This document shows positions 44,526-54,742 of a stretch of DNA of 64,000 nt, in pieces. The notes under the pieces were generated by a model. That model was given only the letters and a program-made list of their open reading frames with translations. It was not told the DNA's origin and did no database searches. This stretch comes from a bacterium UBP14_UBA6098 (GTDB lineage: Bacteria; UBP14; UBA6098): contig DIWU01000011.1 of the NCBI GenBank assembly GCA_002428525.1, positions 92,679 through 156,678 on the forward strand. The letters are read 5' to 3'. Within the stretch, counting starts at the first letter, position 1. Every line of letters starts with the position of its first letter. The position numbers were made by a program, and so were the translations under genes.

Positions 44526-46949
44526 TTAAAGGTCGATTCTCATCCAAATCTGTCCGACCACCGGGCTTGCCGGATTGGTCGTCCTGTTCTCGAGAACCAT
44601 ATTGATCGTCTGGTTCTGACGCATATCGAGCGTGTCGCTGATGCCCACGGTTCCGTTGATATCGAGCATCCGGCTCATCGTATTGGTTTTTATACCGATT
44701 CGGTTTGTGGCGGCGTTCATGAAAATCATATTGTCCGTGGTTCCATCGACCCGGAAGTTCGCGGCCGCATTGTTGTAATTGAAATGGAAATGGGCATCCA
44801 CAATATGGAAGGTTTCGGGGGAACCGGATACATCAGTCTCGGAGGTCGGGTTTCCGCCGATTCCGCCGCGAAAGCCGAAGCTACGCGATCCGACCTTCAG
44901 GAAGTTCCCGCCGGGAATAACCGCGCGCTCGCCGGCGACAGTGTTTTGGCGGCCGCCGCCGACTGTGGCATAGTCGAACAGAGCCTGATTTCGGTCGCCG
45001 CCGGCGATCGTTGACCACGAGCCGCTGGCCGAGTTCTGGAAACCACCGGAGATAGTCGAGCTTTGGTTGCTCGCGGCGTTGTTGTAGCCGCCGGAGATAG
45101 TCGCCCAAAGGCCCGAGGTCGAGTTGATATTTCCGCCGGCTATCGTCGAATACTTCCCGCTGGCCTGATTCCAGCTTCCCCCGCCGATAGCCGAGGCGGA
45201 GTCGTTTGCGGTGTTCATAAATCCGCCGCTGACAATCGCGCCGGGGCCGTAGGCCTTGTTGTCCGATCCGCCGGCAACGGTTGCCCAAAGATTCTCGGCG
45301 CGGTTTCCGACACCGCCGCCGACGGTGCAATATTTATGGTTCGATCCGGAAGCGCCCGTCACAGAGGCCACGCCCCAGTTCGTATGAGTCGAGTCGGCGT
45401 TGCCATAGAGAACATTGTTGTAGCGCGAAAGCCCCCACGCGCCGCCGGAAACCATAGTGCTATCGGCGCCGTCAGTCACGCGGAAGCCCCAGTCGTTGTC
45501 CGAGGCGAGGTCGCCGGTGTAGTCGATAGTGACATCCGAGCCGGCCGTCGTCACATTGATCTCGTGGCCGCCGATAATATTCACCGAGCCGGTTATCCCG
45601 TTGACATCGTTGACGATATCCGGAATCTCGGGGGCGAGGAAATTGAGCTTGATATTCGGGCGGAAGTTCGCTGTCGAGGATAGCGGGAATGTCGCCGCAT
45701 CGGGGGTGTAGCGCGCCCGAACCGTGGCGGTAGGTTTTCCCACCCACGCTGAAAAAATGCCCGAGGTGCTGTTTTTGCGCATTGTCACGAGGATATTGTT
45801 GCCTGCGTAAACGAAACCGCGCGGGAAAACGAGGTTCACGGTGCTATCCGAATTGATTGTTAAGGTAGTTCCCGACATCACAGGATCGCCGGCGGGGAAA
45901 ATCGAGCCGGCGGAAAGATCGCTGATGATTACATTGTCGAACCAAATATCGACATTCGGCACCGTGCCCGAGATCGAGGTCGCGATGAGCGTCGCACCAT
46001 ACATTCGACCGCCGCTACAGCCGATCTCGTCCGCGAGGATCAAAAACTGGCCGATGGAGGGTGAAAATGTCTGCACATTAGTCGGTACAAATTGGTTATT
46101 CCCCGAGCCGTCCATGATTTCGACCAGCATAGGGCAATCCCCCGGAGCGAGCGTCAAATCGACGACGATATTCGATCCGGCGGATTCGACACGAATTCCG
46201 CCATCGCCGACAATATTGAGATCGCCGGTTAATGTGTTCAAACTGCTCACTCCACCAACGCTTCCGAGGCGGATACTGTCCTTTACCTCTTCGTCGATCT
46301 TCGCCCAGCCGACGCCGGCGTTCTTGATCTGAAGGGTGTCGGTGACAATCTCGATCCCGTCGCGGACATTAACATGAAGTGTATCGCCGGCCCCCAAAGA
46401 AAGGCCTCTTCCCGCGGGAATTCCGAGAATATCAGTCCAAGCCACAGCGCCGGCGGTGTCGGCATAGTGTGTATGACCGACCGAATCGATATAACCTATC
46501 GAGTCGATATATGTGATATGGCCGACATAGGAAATGGAATCGACATAATGTATGCTGTCGATGAAGGCCGCGCCGGCGGCGGTTCCGGCCGTGAGGGCGT
46601 AAGGCACCGAGTAGAATTGAACCCTCGGGGTCATCACATCGCCATCGACCGTGATCTGAAGCCAGTAGGTTTCATTGAAGGTAAGCGATTCGGGGATCGC
46701 TACGATCGAGCCGAGGGGAACATCGAACAGCCCCTTCGAGACGGCGACATCGCGGTGAAGCTCCGTCCAAAGGGCGGTTCCGCCGGTTGCGAAGCGAAAT
46801 ATCGAGAAGCTGATATCGACCGGTCCCTCGATGCCGATTCCTGAGGCATCGGCCAGCTTGCCCTGATAGTTAATCTGGCGGGGAACAGCCGCGACTATCG
46901 TCAAAGCACAAACTGCGATCGCAAGAGCGAGGATGATTTTCTTTTTCAT
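44526..46949 (-). CDS. Secreted protein with YadA/Hep_Hag-type head repeats
   Basis: 807 residues. Signal peptide 1-21. Residues ~24-140 are a beta domain common in such proteins (RQINYQGKLADASG, PYALTAGTA). A run of YxDS repeats (about 130-165) follows. Further beta-rich sequence leads to about nine left-handed beta-roll repeats (about 545-720) of the kind seen in YadA heads: GGGVGNRAE, TVAGGSDNKA, TISGGYNNAAS, TVGGGRQNT. No trimeric autotransporter membrane anchor is visible at the end, so it may be secreted or held by partners. Probably an adhesin or fibre head. Same operon-like row as its neighbours. Confidence 0.85.
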   Translation of the reverse strand: MKKKIILALAIAVCALTIVAAVPRQINYQGKLADASGIGIEGPVDISFSIFRFATGGTALWTELHRDVAVSKGLFDVPLGSIVAIPESLTFNETYWLQITVDGDVMTPRVQFYSVPYALTAGTAAGAAFIDSIHYVDSISYVGHITYIDSIGYIDSVGHTHYADTAGAVAWTDILGIPAGRGLSLGAGDTLHVNVRDGIEIVTDTLQIKNAGVGWAKIDEEVKDSIRLGSVGGVSSLNTLTGDLNIVGDGGIRVESAGSNIVVDLTLAPGDCPMLVEIMDGSGNNQFVPTNVQTFSPSIGQFLILADEIGCSGGRMYGATLIATSISGTVPNVDIWFDNVIISDLSAGSIFPAGDPVMSGTTLTINSDSTVNLVFPRGFVYAGNNILVTMRKNSTSGIFSAWVGKPTATVRARYTPDAATFPLSSTANFRPNIKLNFLAPEIPDIVNDVNGITGSVNIIGGHEINVTTAGSDVTIDYTGDLASDNDWGFRVTDGADSTMVSGGAWGLSRYNNVLYGNADSTHTNWGVASVTGASGSNHKYCTVGGGVGNRAENLWATVAGGSDNKAYGPGAIVSGGFMNTANDSASAIGGGSWNQASGKYSTIAGGNINSTSGLWATISGGYNNAASNQSSTISGGFQNSASGSWSTIAGGDRNQALFDYATVGGGRQNTVAGERAVIPGGNFLKVGSRSFGFRGGIGGNPTSETDVSGSPETFHIVDAHFHFNYNNAAANFRVDGTTDNMIFMNAATNRIGIKTNTMSRMLDINGTVGISDTLDMRQNQTINMVLENRTTNPASPVVGQIWMRIDL

Positions 46950-47016
46950 ATGATCTCCATATCTTTTGGAATATCAATGTAATACATTCCTTTTTTAATT
47001 CTTTTCTTTATATCAA

Positions 47017-50000
47017 CTATGGTAAATACAGTTTTGCCAATAAATTAATATGAATGCATCTTGTATGTTGCGAGTTCACCGAGGCAATCGGGGCACAGAA
47101 CTTGAACCAAAGCATTGTCCAGTTTCCCGGAGTGTCTTCGGGAGGTATGTTATAGCCGCCGGGGCCGAATTTTGTGCTTGTTGCCCAGAATGGCGAATCC
47201 TTGACATAGTCGTTGATCCGAGACCATGTCACCGGAGGCGTCGAAAGCGATGTGAATTGGGCATATAGCGAGAACTTGTTAATCCCCGGCGTGTAGGCCG
47301 GCGCCCAATAGGGATCGATTATCCAGTCGTCGGAGACATCGTAAATCGCTTCGATATTCAGCCCAAGCTCAATCGGGACATTCGAATAGCTGACGATACG
47401 AATCGAATCTTGTTGTTCCATGTTTCTTTCTTCCCCGAAATCCAGTGAATCCGGAATCAGCCACCAGATGCTGTCATTGGGGAATTCCCCGTGTTGCCCG
47501 AGTTCAATAGAAACATGGATTTTGTCGCCGGTATAAACCGCCACGAATGTATCCGGTATTGAAACCAATGGGATAGTAATCGCGGAGTCAGTCGGCGAGC
47601 CTGCGAGATCCCAATGATGGAAAGTATATATCGAATCCTCGCTAACATCGAACTTGCTTGCTCCGAGAATAAGCGCGGCCCCATAGTCATGCCAGAAATT
47701 CACCGCGCCGACGCCGGAATAAACGACACCGTTTACATAAAGATTGCCGTAGTTCTCGGCGGGCGACTTAGTCAAACGGCACTTAATCCTCTTCAAATAA
47801 AGTGCGGCGAGGGAATCGGAATGAGCGACAGGGCCGTAAATCCTTGCAGGAGTAGTAAGTCCGTCGTTCCAGCGGTCGAAATCATATCGAAGCGCGGGCA
47901 AGGAATCCGAGGCTGTATGCTCGATTCGGTGGATACTACCCTCGGCCCACCAGAATTCCCGACGAATTGTCTCGATTCCGGTATAGGTATCTGTATCGAC
48001 TATAAGCCTACCGATTGTGTTCTCCATCGGATGCTTCTCGAGAATGATATGATACGCCGTCGAATAATCGGCATAGAGAACCGTATCCGACACGGGGACG
48101 AAAACCCTCGAGCTCGATGAGGAACTGTCGCTCGGCCATCTGACGAAGTTATACATTACAGAGTAATCGAAATCGAGCGATGATACTTGAACCATATACT
48201 CGAAATCCCTGACAAGAAAACCCGCAAACGAGGCGGCGTAAACAGTATCGTTATCGATTCGGATCCAACCGAGCGAATCGGCGATGGGGTTCTTTTTGAT
48301 CTCAACCCAAACCGCCTCGCGGAACTCCGCGATGAGATTATAGGAGCTGTCAACAACCATATAGGTCGAGAAATCACCCTCGTCATGAATCGGCGCTCCT
48401 AGCGAAGAATCCTGCCATTGGAGGAAGACATACGGATCGTCGCCGTGCATCACAACCGAATCCGTGACGAGTTGGGCGGTATCGCCGCTGGAATACCAGC
48501 CCTCATTGCCAAGGACGAACGGCTCGACGCCGTCGGGCAGGCCGAAATGATCGAGCGAAATGTAGTATTGATCGACATAGTTCCAAATAATCTGCCCCGT
48601 GGCGGTCATATCGAATTCAACCAAGTTCCCGACACCGGTGGCCGGGACGACGATTCCGTCGCCCTCCCACCCCGTGCAGGAGTGCCTGAAGCTACCGTGA
48701 ACCCAGATAGTGTCAGTATTTGTCGCGACGATATGCCTTCCTATCGGGTGATATGTGATTCCGGCCGGCGGGTTCGGGAAGCTGTATATCGGCGCGGTGA
48801 CACGCAACGCAACAACATTATCCGACCACATCCATTCGATACCGGAGGCCATCGTGATGACGAAATCGCAATAGGCGGGATATCCGAAGGTTGGCACGCT
48901 TCCGAAGCCGTTGTAGCCGATACAGAACCACCCGGAGGCAGGGCTTGTGACGGTGGCGTTGACCGCTGTATGAGGTTCGAACCAATGAACGCCCTCCGGC
49001 GGATTGGGCGAATCGTGGGCGCCGGGGTTTTGGACGACGAGCGGAACAAGATCCTCGCCATCCCAATTCCAAGTCAATGTGCTGAAATAACTTAAGGTAA
49101 AACTGACCGCGGTTTCGGTTCCGCTGGGAGGCGCACTGCCCGTTCCTGTCCAACCATGGCAGAAATGCGGGCCGTCGAACGGCGTCACAACTGCGACAAT
49201 CGTGGTTCCGCGGGGATAGCGGTGCATCCCTCGCGCTGGCAGGGGATCGCCGTAGCGGCTGAAAATCCAAAGTGTATCGATCGGCCCCGAGGGGTAATAG
49301 ACCCACTGCCAGTCGATCTCCGTCGGAGCGCTGAGCGTGAAATGAACGCTGTCCGCGCTGGAGGTCGGAACCGCGCCGTGGGCTGTAAATCCCGTGCACC
49401 ACCAATCGGCATCGGGGTTGCTGGCGACAAAGGCGTCGATCGCCGAACCCAATTCATACCAATGAGTTCCGACATAGGGCACCGGCGGGCCGTGAACCGA
49501 GGGCGAGGATGAGATCACAAGCGGCATCTCGAGTCGGCCGTCCCATTGCCAAACCAGCCAACCGTTTCCGGTCATAGTGAAGTTAACGATATTGTCCGCG
49601 CCGGAGGCCGGAGCGACTGTGCCGTCGCCGAGAAAGCCCGTATTGTAATGCCAAGCTCCACCCTCGAAGGTGCTATCCTCGACACTGCACCAGACGGATG
49701 TCCCGCGCGGGACGACGTAAACCCCCGTAGGATGCGGGTGGCCATAACGGCTATAGACCCTGAGCGTGCAAAGGTCTTCGCTCGAGGGCGCCCAAACCCA
49801 TTCTATACTCGAGCAATCGTAAACCTCGAACCAGAAATCCGGCCCTCCACCGGACAGAGCCGAGCCGGTTCCCAAATATCCTACGAGCATATGCGTGAAA
49901 ACGCCGGCGGTGTTCATATTTCCGATCGCGGTGTCGCCCTCGGCGAACCAATGCTCGCCAATGCTCGGGAATGGAGACCCGAGGCCGGAGGGATTTGTTA

Positions 50001-51369
50001 TCACAACCCTGAATTGGTGCTCGAAGATCGCCGTGAAAACTGTGTCAGAGGTGACCGTTACCGTCCTGAGTGTATCGACGGGGCCGTCCGACCAGCGCTG
50101 AAAAACCCATCTTTCGCAATCCGATATATCGACCTGCCTTCTGCAGGCGATATTATGCGCGGAGCCCTCGAACCAGTTCGTGTAATAGGGGCTCGGGTAT
50201 TCGACGCCATCGACATAGACCGAATCGCCGAAATTCGTCTGCACAGTGATCATATAGCCGAAAGCGGAATAATGGATCGTGTCCGTGAAAAACGAGGTGA
50301 TATTATGAAAGCGAATGGAGTCGCCAGCCGCGGCCATTCTGCCGGGGGAACCGGTCGTGTATTGAGAAAATTCGAGCGTGGAACCGAAGTCAGTCCACTG
50401 GCTCCAATCGACATAAAGACCGGACTCGAGGTGATCCGAACCGAACTGGTCGTGCTGAAGCGTCGAAACAGTGTGCGAAATATCGGTGCCGTAAAGATAG
50501 ATCATCGGACGAAGCTGGTGCCAGAACTCGATTGTATATGAATCCGGCGATCCGTCTATCACAAACGAGGTATCGTCGAAGTCGGAAACCGCCCATCTTT
50601 GTGTTCCGGAGGAGGCCGAGCTGGTTCGGCCGATGGCCGCGGTTTCGTTTGGAACGCACCACAGTTCGAGGCATTCACCCTGCCAAATATTAACCGAAGC
50701 CGGCGAGCCGGCCGCAGGGAAATATTGGATCGTTGCGAAATTCGAGGGGTCTGTGGCAGTTCCCGGTGCAGGCGTTGTGATACAGAACTCGATCGCATAG
50801 TTCACGATCATCGAATCTTGATCGCCCCACGGCGACACATTGCTCACCCGGTCTCGGGCGCGCATGCGGAAATAGTATGCCTGCCCCATCGCGACCGTCA
50901 CCGGCGCCGACGGCCCGAAAACAGCGAAGGTATCCTCGGTGGCCATGTGCCAATCCGTCCAAACGCCTCCCGCCCCGGTTTTGTATTGCACATCGAAGTT
51001 CCAAATTCCCCAGCCCTCGCCGTCATGCGAGGTCGTATCGATTCCCGACCACGACAGCTCGAAGGAGGTTCCCGAAGCGTAACGAATCGCGATGTTGAAC
51101 CAATTGAAGGGATACCAATAATCTCTATCTATCTTTCGGAATCCGGGGTAAAGCGAATGGGAGGTGCCGGTCAGCGCGGTGGCGGATATCGGCGTTGGCT
51201 GGCCGATTGTGGAGGAAAGCTTATATCTTGGCGATGTCACGCTGAAATTCTCGTTACCGCCGGCATCGATGACGTCGAAAAGGATCGAGGTTTGCCCAAA
51301 AAGCAAAGGGCACAAGAGCAGAAGAAGCGCAATATGAGAAAACCGAAGGTTATTTCGCGGCTGAGGCAT
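47017..51369 (-). CDS. Giant secreted protein with InlB B-repeat-like and Trp-rich repeats
   Basis: 1,450 residues. Signal peptide about 1-25 (HIALLLLLCPLLFGQ). A short beta domain (SSTIGQPTPISAT...YPGFRK, typical before fibronectin-like modules) and a fibronectin-like module (to ~200) follow. Then come about six ~90-residue repeats with a C.GW.G.G..P pattern ending in I.W.W, and several divergent InlB B-repeat-like modules (F.RW.DG...P..., to ~1300). There is no sorting domain; the last 25 residues run into AT-rich sequence and look unconserved, so the natural stop may have been lost. Likely adhesive surface protein. Confidence 0.83.
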   Translation of the reverse strand: MPQPRNNLRFSHIALLLLLCPLLFGQTSILFDVIDAGGNENFSVTSPRYKLSSTIGQPTPISATALTGTSHSLYPGFRKIDRDYWYPFNWFNIAIRYASGTSFELSWSGIDTTSHDGEGWGIWNFDVQYKTGAGGVWTDWHMATEDTFAVFGPSAPVTVAMGQAYYFRMRARDRVSNVSPWGDQDSMIVNYAIEFCITTPAPGTATDPSNFATIQYFPAAGSPASVNIWQGECLELWCVPNETAAIGRTSSASSGTQRWAVSDFDDTSFVIDGSPDSYTIEFWHQLRPMIYLYGTDISHTVSTLQHDQFGSDHLESGLYVDWSQWTDFGSTLEFSQYTTGSPGRMAAAGDSIRFHNITSFFTDTIHYSAFGYMITVQTNFGDSVYVDGVEYPSPYYTNWFEGSAHNIACRRQVDISDCERWVFQRWSDGPVDTLRTVTVTSDTVFTAIFEHQFRVVITNPSGLGSPFPSIGEHWFAEGDTAIGNMNTAGVFTHMLVGYLGTGSALSGGGPDFWFEVYDCSSIEWVWAPSSEDLCTLRVYSRYGHPHPTGVYVVPRGTSVWCSVEDSTFEGGAWHYNTGFLGDGTVAPASGADNIVNFTMTGNGWLVWQWDGRLEMPLVISSSPSVHGPPVPYVGTHWYELGSAIDAFVASNPDADWWCTGFTAHGAVPTSSADSVHFTLSAPTEIDWQWVYYPSGPIDTLWIFSRYGDPLPARGMHRYPRGTTIVAVVTPFDGPHFCHGWTGTGSAPPSGTETAVSFTLSYFSTLTWNWDGEDLVPLVVQNPGAHDSPNPPEGVHWFEPHTAVNATVTSPASGWFCIGYNGFGSVPTFGYPAYCDFVITMASGIEWMWSDNVVALRVTAPIYSFPNPPAGITYHPIGRHIVATNTDTIWVHGSFRHSCTGWEGDGIVVPATGVGNLVEFDMTATGQIIWNYVDQYYISLDHFGLPDGVEPFVLGNEGWYSSGDTAQLVTDSVVMHGDDPYVFLQWQDSSLGAPIHDEGDFSTYMVVDSSYNLIAEFREAVWVEIKKNPIADSLGWIRIDNDTVYAASFAGFLVRDFEYMVQVSSLDFDYSVMYNFVRWPSDSSSSSSRVFVPVSDTVLYADYSTAYHIILEKHPMENTIGRLIVDTDTYTGIETIRREFWWAEGSIHRIEHTASDSLPALRYDFDRWNDGLTTPARIYGPVAHSDSLAALYLKRIKCRLTKSPAENYGNLYVNGVVYSGVGAVNFWHDYGAALILGASKFDVSEDSIYTFHHWDLAGSPTDSAITIPLVSIPDTFVAVYTGDKIHVSIELGQHGEFPNDSIWWLIPDSLDFGEERNMEQQDSIRIVSYSNVPIELGLNIEAIYDVSDDWIIDPYWAPAYTPGINKFSLYAQFTSLSTPPVTWSRINDYVKDSPFWATSTKFGPGGYNIPPEDTPGNWTMLWFKFCAPIASVNSQHTRCIHINLLAKLYLP

Positions 51370-51643
51370 ATGTTTTTTCCTTTCGGTCGAACAATGGGCC
51401 CTTCAGGCTATGTATCAGGTTCGTCCTAATGACAAGTATATTAAACAGTCAGCGAACACTCGATAAAGCATTGTGCGGTGGCGGCAAACCCCCTCCGCGC
51501 TATATTCGATTCATGGCTCCCCAGCCGATAGAAACAAAATCTTGTTAACCTATCCAGATTAATATAGAAATATTTAATGCAAAAATCACTATAAAATTTT
51601 TTTTGGTTTTTGTCCTTATTTTTCATAAAGTTAGAGAATACTA
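51370..51643. other. Divergent intergenic region
   Basis: About 330 bases separate two divergently read surface-protein genes (47017-51369 minus, 51699-53540 plus). It becomes AT-rich toward the plus-strand gene. Apart from the promoter at 51644-51672 I see no gene, repeat or RNA. A ribosome-binding site GGAAAGGAAA precedes the minus-strand ATG. Confidence 0.5.
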
Positions 51644-51672
51644 TTGCGCTCGAGTTTCTCGAAAAGTAAAAT
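51644..51672 (+). promoter_or_regulatory. Promoter of the FG-GAP surface protein operon
   Basis: TTGCGC (51644-51649), 17-base spacer, TAAAAT (51667-51672), 26 bases before the ATG. The same -35 hexamer recurs in the small-ORF cassettes near 58-60 kb. Confidence 0.55.
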
Positions 51673-51698
51673 AGTAAAAAGATTCAGATGGAGGAAAA

Positions 51699-53540
51699 AT
51701 GAAGTTTTGTATCTTGCTTACGGTTTTGACCTTTTCTACGCTGTTCGCGGTTGGGCAAATGCCCGGCTGGCCGGTGACAATCCCGGTCTCGGAGGGTATA
51801 TTCCTTAGCTCTCCCCTTTTGGTCGATATCGACTGCGACGAAATCAAAGAGGTTGTCCTCGCCGGTCCGGATGATTCGCTCAGGGTCTTTAAGCTCGACG
51901 GTAGCTATTTCCCGGGCTTTCCGATAAAACTTACGGGGCAGATCGTCTCGCCCGTTGCCATCGGCCCCTTGACAGGGACTTGGTTTCAATTTGTAGTCGT
52001 CACAAAGGCCGGAGTCGTTCACGCTATCGAACGAAACGGCACGGAGCTTGCCGGATTCCCTGTCGATCTGGGCGCTTCGGCCGGCCCCGCCGGAGTGGCG
52101 CTTTGGGATTTCGACCGCGACGGCACAGCTGAAATCGTCGCTCAAGCCGGTGAGAATCTTTATGTCCTCCGCTCCGATGGAACCCTATTCTCGGGGTTTC
52201 CGGTTCCTGTAGCGTCGGAATACGGGCCGGCGGCCTCGCCGGCTGTGGGCGATTTCACCGGCGACGGCTCGGCGGAGATTGTCGCCGTCGGATACAACAA
52301 GCTCTTTGTTTATAATAGTTCGGGGGTTTTGCTTCCGCTTTTTCCGATCGAGTTGGGAGATTCGGCCGGTTTCAGTTACAGTTCGCCGATCCTCCTCGAT
52401 TTCGACGGCGACGACACGCTCGAGATCGTTTGCGGATATCATTCCTTCACCGGAACTAATCGCGGTTATATCGGCGCGTGGGATATCGGTGCGACAATGC
52501 TTTCCAGCTGGCCTATCGCCACAGCAGGTTATGGTAGCTGGGTTTACAGCTCCCCCGCCGCGGGCGATATCGACGGCGACGGACTGCCGGAGATAATCGC
52601 GACGAGCTACAACGGCAGAGGCTATATTGTCAATGCCGACGCCACCGCGCACGACCCGTGGAGCATGAGCCTCGGAATAGGCTCGCTCGAATCCAGCCCG
52701 ATCGTCTGCGACCTCGACGGCGACGGCGGCCCGGATATTATCTTCCTCGGTAACGACACCCTCGGCTCGATCGCGGCCTACAATGCCATCGGCACCGCGA
52801 TTGACTCCTTCCCGATCACAGCGAATTCACAATGGCGACTCGCCACGCCTTCAATCGAAGACATGGATAAGGACGGCGATCTCGAGCTTTGCGCCGTTGG
52901 AATCGACGGCAAAATCCACCTTTTCAATTACATCTCGGCAGGGAAAAGCTATTCCAGACCTTGGCTTATGGGCAAACACGACCCGCTCCGCACCGGTTGG
53001 CTTCACCCGAAAGCCCCCGCGGAGATCGAGGCCTTTTATTACGGCGACAGTGTCCTTGTTCGGTGGCAAAGCACCGGCGAATGGGACTTCTTCGGCTATC
53101 GCCTTTACACAACCGCGGACTCGGTCGATTCCTCGGGAGGATACCTGCTCGGTGAGTTCGTCGATACAGCGGTAGTTGTCCGCTACGACAGCATTTACGC
53201 CCATTTCTTCGTGACGGCGATCACGCGTTTCACTGAGACGGAGAGATCGGCGATCACCGGCATCGATTCATTGGCGACTATTAGTGAAAATTACACTCCA
53301 TCCGATTATGTATTAAAGATTTACCCTAATCCTTTTAATGCAATGTGTCATATAGAAGCCGATACCGACATAGAAATATTCGACTTAACCGGACGAATGG
53401 TCGCGAATCTCGACTGCAAAGCCGATAGAGCGGTCACTTGGAATGCCCTCGACGAATCCGGCGACCAACTCCCCTCGGGGGTTTATCTTGTTCGAACTCG
53501 CGGTTCTGTATATGCGAAAAGGATAATCCTCCTGCGATGA
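51699..53540 (+). CDS. FG-GAP/VCBS-repeat surface protein with type IX sorting domain
   Basis: 613 residues, ATG preceded by GGAGGAAAA. Signal peptide 1-18. About seven FG-GAP/VCBS blades (about 25-420) have Ca-binding D.D.DG..EI loops (FDRDGTAEIVAQ, DFTGDGSAEIVAVG, DIDGDGLPEIIAT), building an integrin-alpha-like propeller. A fibronectin-like module (~440-520) follows, then a Por-type sorting domain (IYPNPFNAMCHI...GVYLVRT). Probably surface-displayed and carbohydrate- or protein-binding. Its stop overlaps the next gene by four bases (ATGA). Confidence 0.9.
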   Translation: MKFCILLTVLTFSTLFAVGQMPGWPVTIPVSEGIFLSSPLLVDIDCDEIKEVVLAGPDDSLRVFKLDGSYFPGFPIKLTGQIVSPVAIGPLTGTWFQFVVVTKAGVVHAIERNGTELAGFPVDLGASAGPAGVALWDFDRDGTAEIVAQAGENLYVLRSDGTLFSGFPVPVASEYGPAASPAVGDFTGDGSAEIVAVGYNKLFVYNSSGVLLPLFPIELGDSAGFSYSSPILLDFDGDDTLEIVCGYHSFTGTNRGYIGAWDIGATMLSSWPIATAGYGSWVYSSPAAGDIDGDGLPEIIATSYNGRGYIVNADATAHDPWSMSLGIGSLESSPIVCDLDGDGGPDIIFLGNDTLGSIAAYNAIGTAIDSFPITANSQWRLATPSIEDMDKDGDLELCAVGIDGKIHLFNYISAGKSYSRPWLMGKHDPLRTGWLHPKAPAEIEAFYYGDSVLVRWQSTGEWDFFGYRLYTTADSVDSSGGYLLGEFVDTAVVVRYDSIYAHFFVTAITRFTETERSAITGIDSLATISENYTPSDYVLKIYPNPFNAMCHIEADTDIEIFDLTGRMVANLDCKADRAVTWNALDESGDQLPSGVYLVRTRGSVYAKRIILLR

Positions 53541-54211
53541 GCGCGGAGACCCTCAACACGGCCAAGCTCTTCGAGTTCGTCGGGGAGCGTTGCGGATTGC
53601 CGCTTGTTGGGGTCGCGCCGACGGCTCGCCTTCTGTGTAAAATCGACGACGAGATACTCGCAGTCGCTCGAAAACTCGACTACGCCGTCGTTATCGGCCA
53701 TCCCCTTTCCCGCGCTGTTCTGGAGACCATCGCCGACCGACCGAATCTGATTTACAAGCATCATTATCAGCAGGTGAACTGGCGGCTCGACCGCACCGAA
53801 TTGGATATCGCCCTTTATTTGCAAATGCTTGGCGCAAACGCACTGCCAATTCCGGCCAGCGTAATTGTCGATTGGCAGGGACAGCGCGGCCATCTCTCCC
53901 ACCGCGATGCCGCAATCGAGGCCGGTCTCGGATGGCGCGGTCGCCACGGCCTTGTCGTCACGAGAGAATTCGGCGCGCAGATCCGCTTTGCGACTATCCT
54001 CACAGATCTGCCCCTCATCGCCGGCGAGCCGATCTCCGGCAACTGCGGCACTTGCAGGGCCTGCATAGAGGCCTGCCCCGCCGGCGCTATTTCCGACGCC
54101 GGTTGCGATGTTGCCAAATGTTACGAAAAGCTTCATGGATTTTCGAAGATCAGCGGCATAGGGCAGTATATTTGCGGTGTTTGTATAAAGGCTTGCAAGG
54201 GAAAGGGTTAA
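53537..54211 (+). CDS. Epoxyqueuosine-reductase-like double [4Fe-4S] protein
   Basis: 224 residues from ATG 53537 (ATGA overlap with the preceding stop). The C-terminal half has CGTCRACIEACPAGAI and a second Cys set (C..., KC, CGVCIKAC), the two-cluster pattern of QueG and the reductive-dehalogenase relatives. The preceding HRDAAIEAGLGWRGRHGLVVTREFGAQIRFATILTDLPL is the QueG-like cofactor-side motif. It is shorter than QueG (about 340-380 residues) and lacks its C-terminal HEAT region, so it is a relative rather than true QueG. The substrate is unknown. Cytoplasmic; co-translated with DUF4416 downstream. Confidence 0.78.
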   Translation: MSAETLNTAKLFEFVGERCGLPLVGVAPTARLLCKIDDEILAVARKLDYAVVIGHPLSRAVLETIADRPNLIYKHHYQQVNWRLDRTELDIALYLQMLGANALPIPASVIVDWQGQRGHLSHRDAAIEAGLGWRGRHGLVVTREFGAQIRFATILTDLPLIAGEPISGNCGTCRACIEACPAGAISDAGCDVAKCYEKLHGFSKISGIGQYICGVCIKACKGKG

Positions 54212-54741
54212 TGGCCTCGCGGGCGGAATTCGAGCCGGTTCTCCCCTTTGCGGGATTTCTTTATATCGAAAACGATATCCTCTTGAATGCCATAGAGTTA
54301 TTGCAAAGAGTTATCCCAAAGCTCGAATGCAGTTCACCGGCGATTCCTTTCAATTATTCCGACTATTATAATAAGGAGTTGGGCGGGTGCCCTTCTCGAA
54401 TATGGATTGCCTCGTCCGAAACCGCCGATCCCTCGCTTTTAGCCGATTGGAAGATTGCCTCGAACGAGATCGAGGCGAAACTCGCCACCTCAGAGGGCCG
54501 CAGGATCAACATCGACCCGGGGTTCATCGGGCTTTCGAAGGTAGTGCTGGCGAGTTGCAAAGACCACCCGCAGAGGGTTCCGCTGAGAGGCGGTATTTAC
54601 GCCGAGATCGAGCTGATTTTTCGGCTGGAGGGTTGGAAGAACACCGATTGGACCTACCGCGACTACGCCGACGCCCCGGCGAAGCAGTTCCTGTTCGAGC
54701 AAAGGGAATATCTTCTTACGCTGATCCGCGATCGTAGATGA
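54211..54741 (+). CDS. DUF4416 family protein
   Basis: 176 residues, the usual length of this family. The start ATG shares a base with the previous TAA. Recognisable pieces are PFNYSDYYNKELGG, RRINIDPGFIGLSKVVLAS and AEIELIFRLEGWKNTDWTYRDYA. Function is not known. DUF4416 proteins occur mainly in deltaproteobacterial and candidate-phylum genomes (from memory). The tight linkage to a QueG-like Fe-S protein suggests a shared role, but no catalytic motif is evident. It ends almost touching the convergent 54743-55252 gene. Confidence 0.75.
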   Translation: MASRAEFEPVLPFAGFLYIENDILLNAIELLQRVIPKLECSSPAIPFNYSDYYNKELGGCPSRIWIASSETADPSLLADWKIASNEIEAKLATSEGRRINIDPGFIGLSKVVLASCKDHPQRVPLRGGIYAEIELIFRLEGWKNTDWTYRDYADAPAKQFLFEQREYLLTLIRDRR

Positions 54742-54742
54742 T

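Noticed and set aside
53438..53536. Upstream extension of the QueG-like gene
   Set aside because: The extra 33 residues lie inside the surface-protein gene in another frame; the ATGA-overlap start gives the family-like N-terminus.
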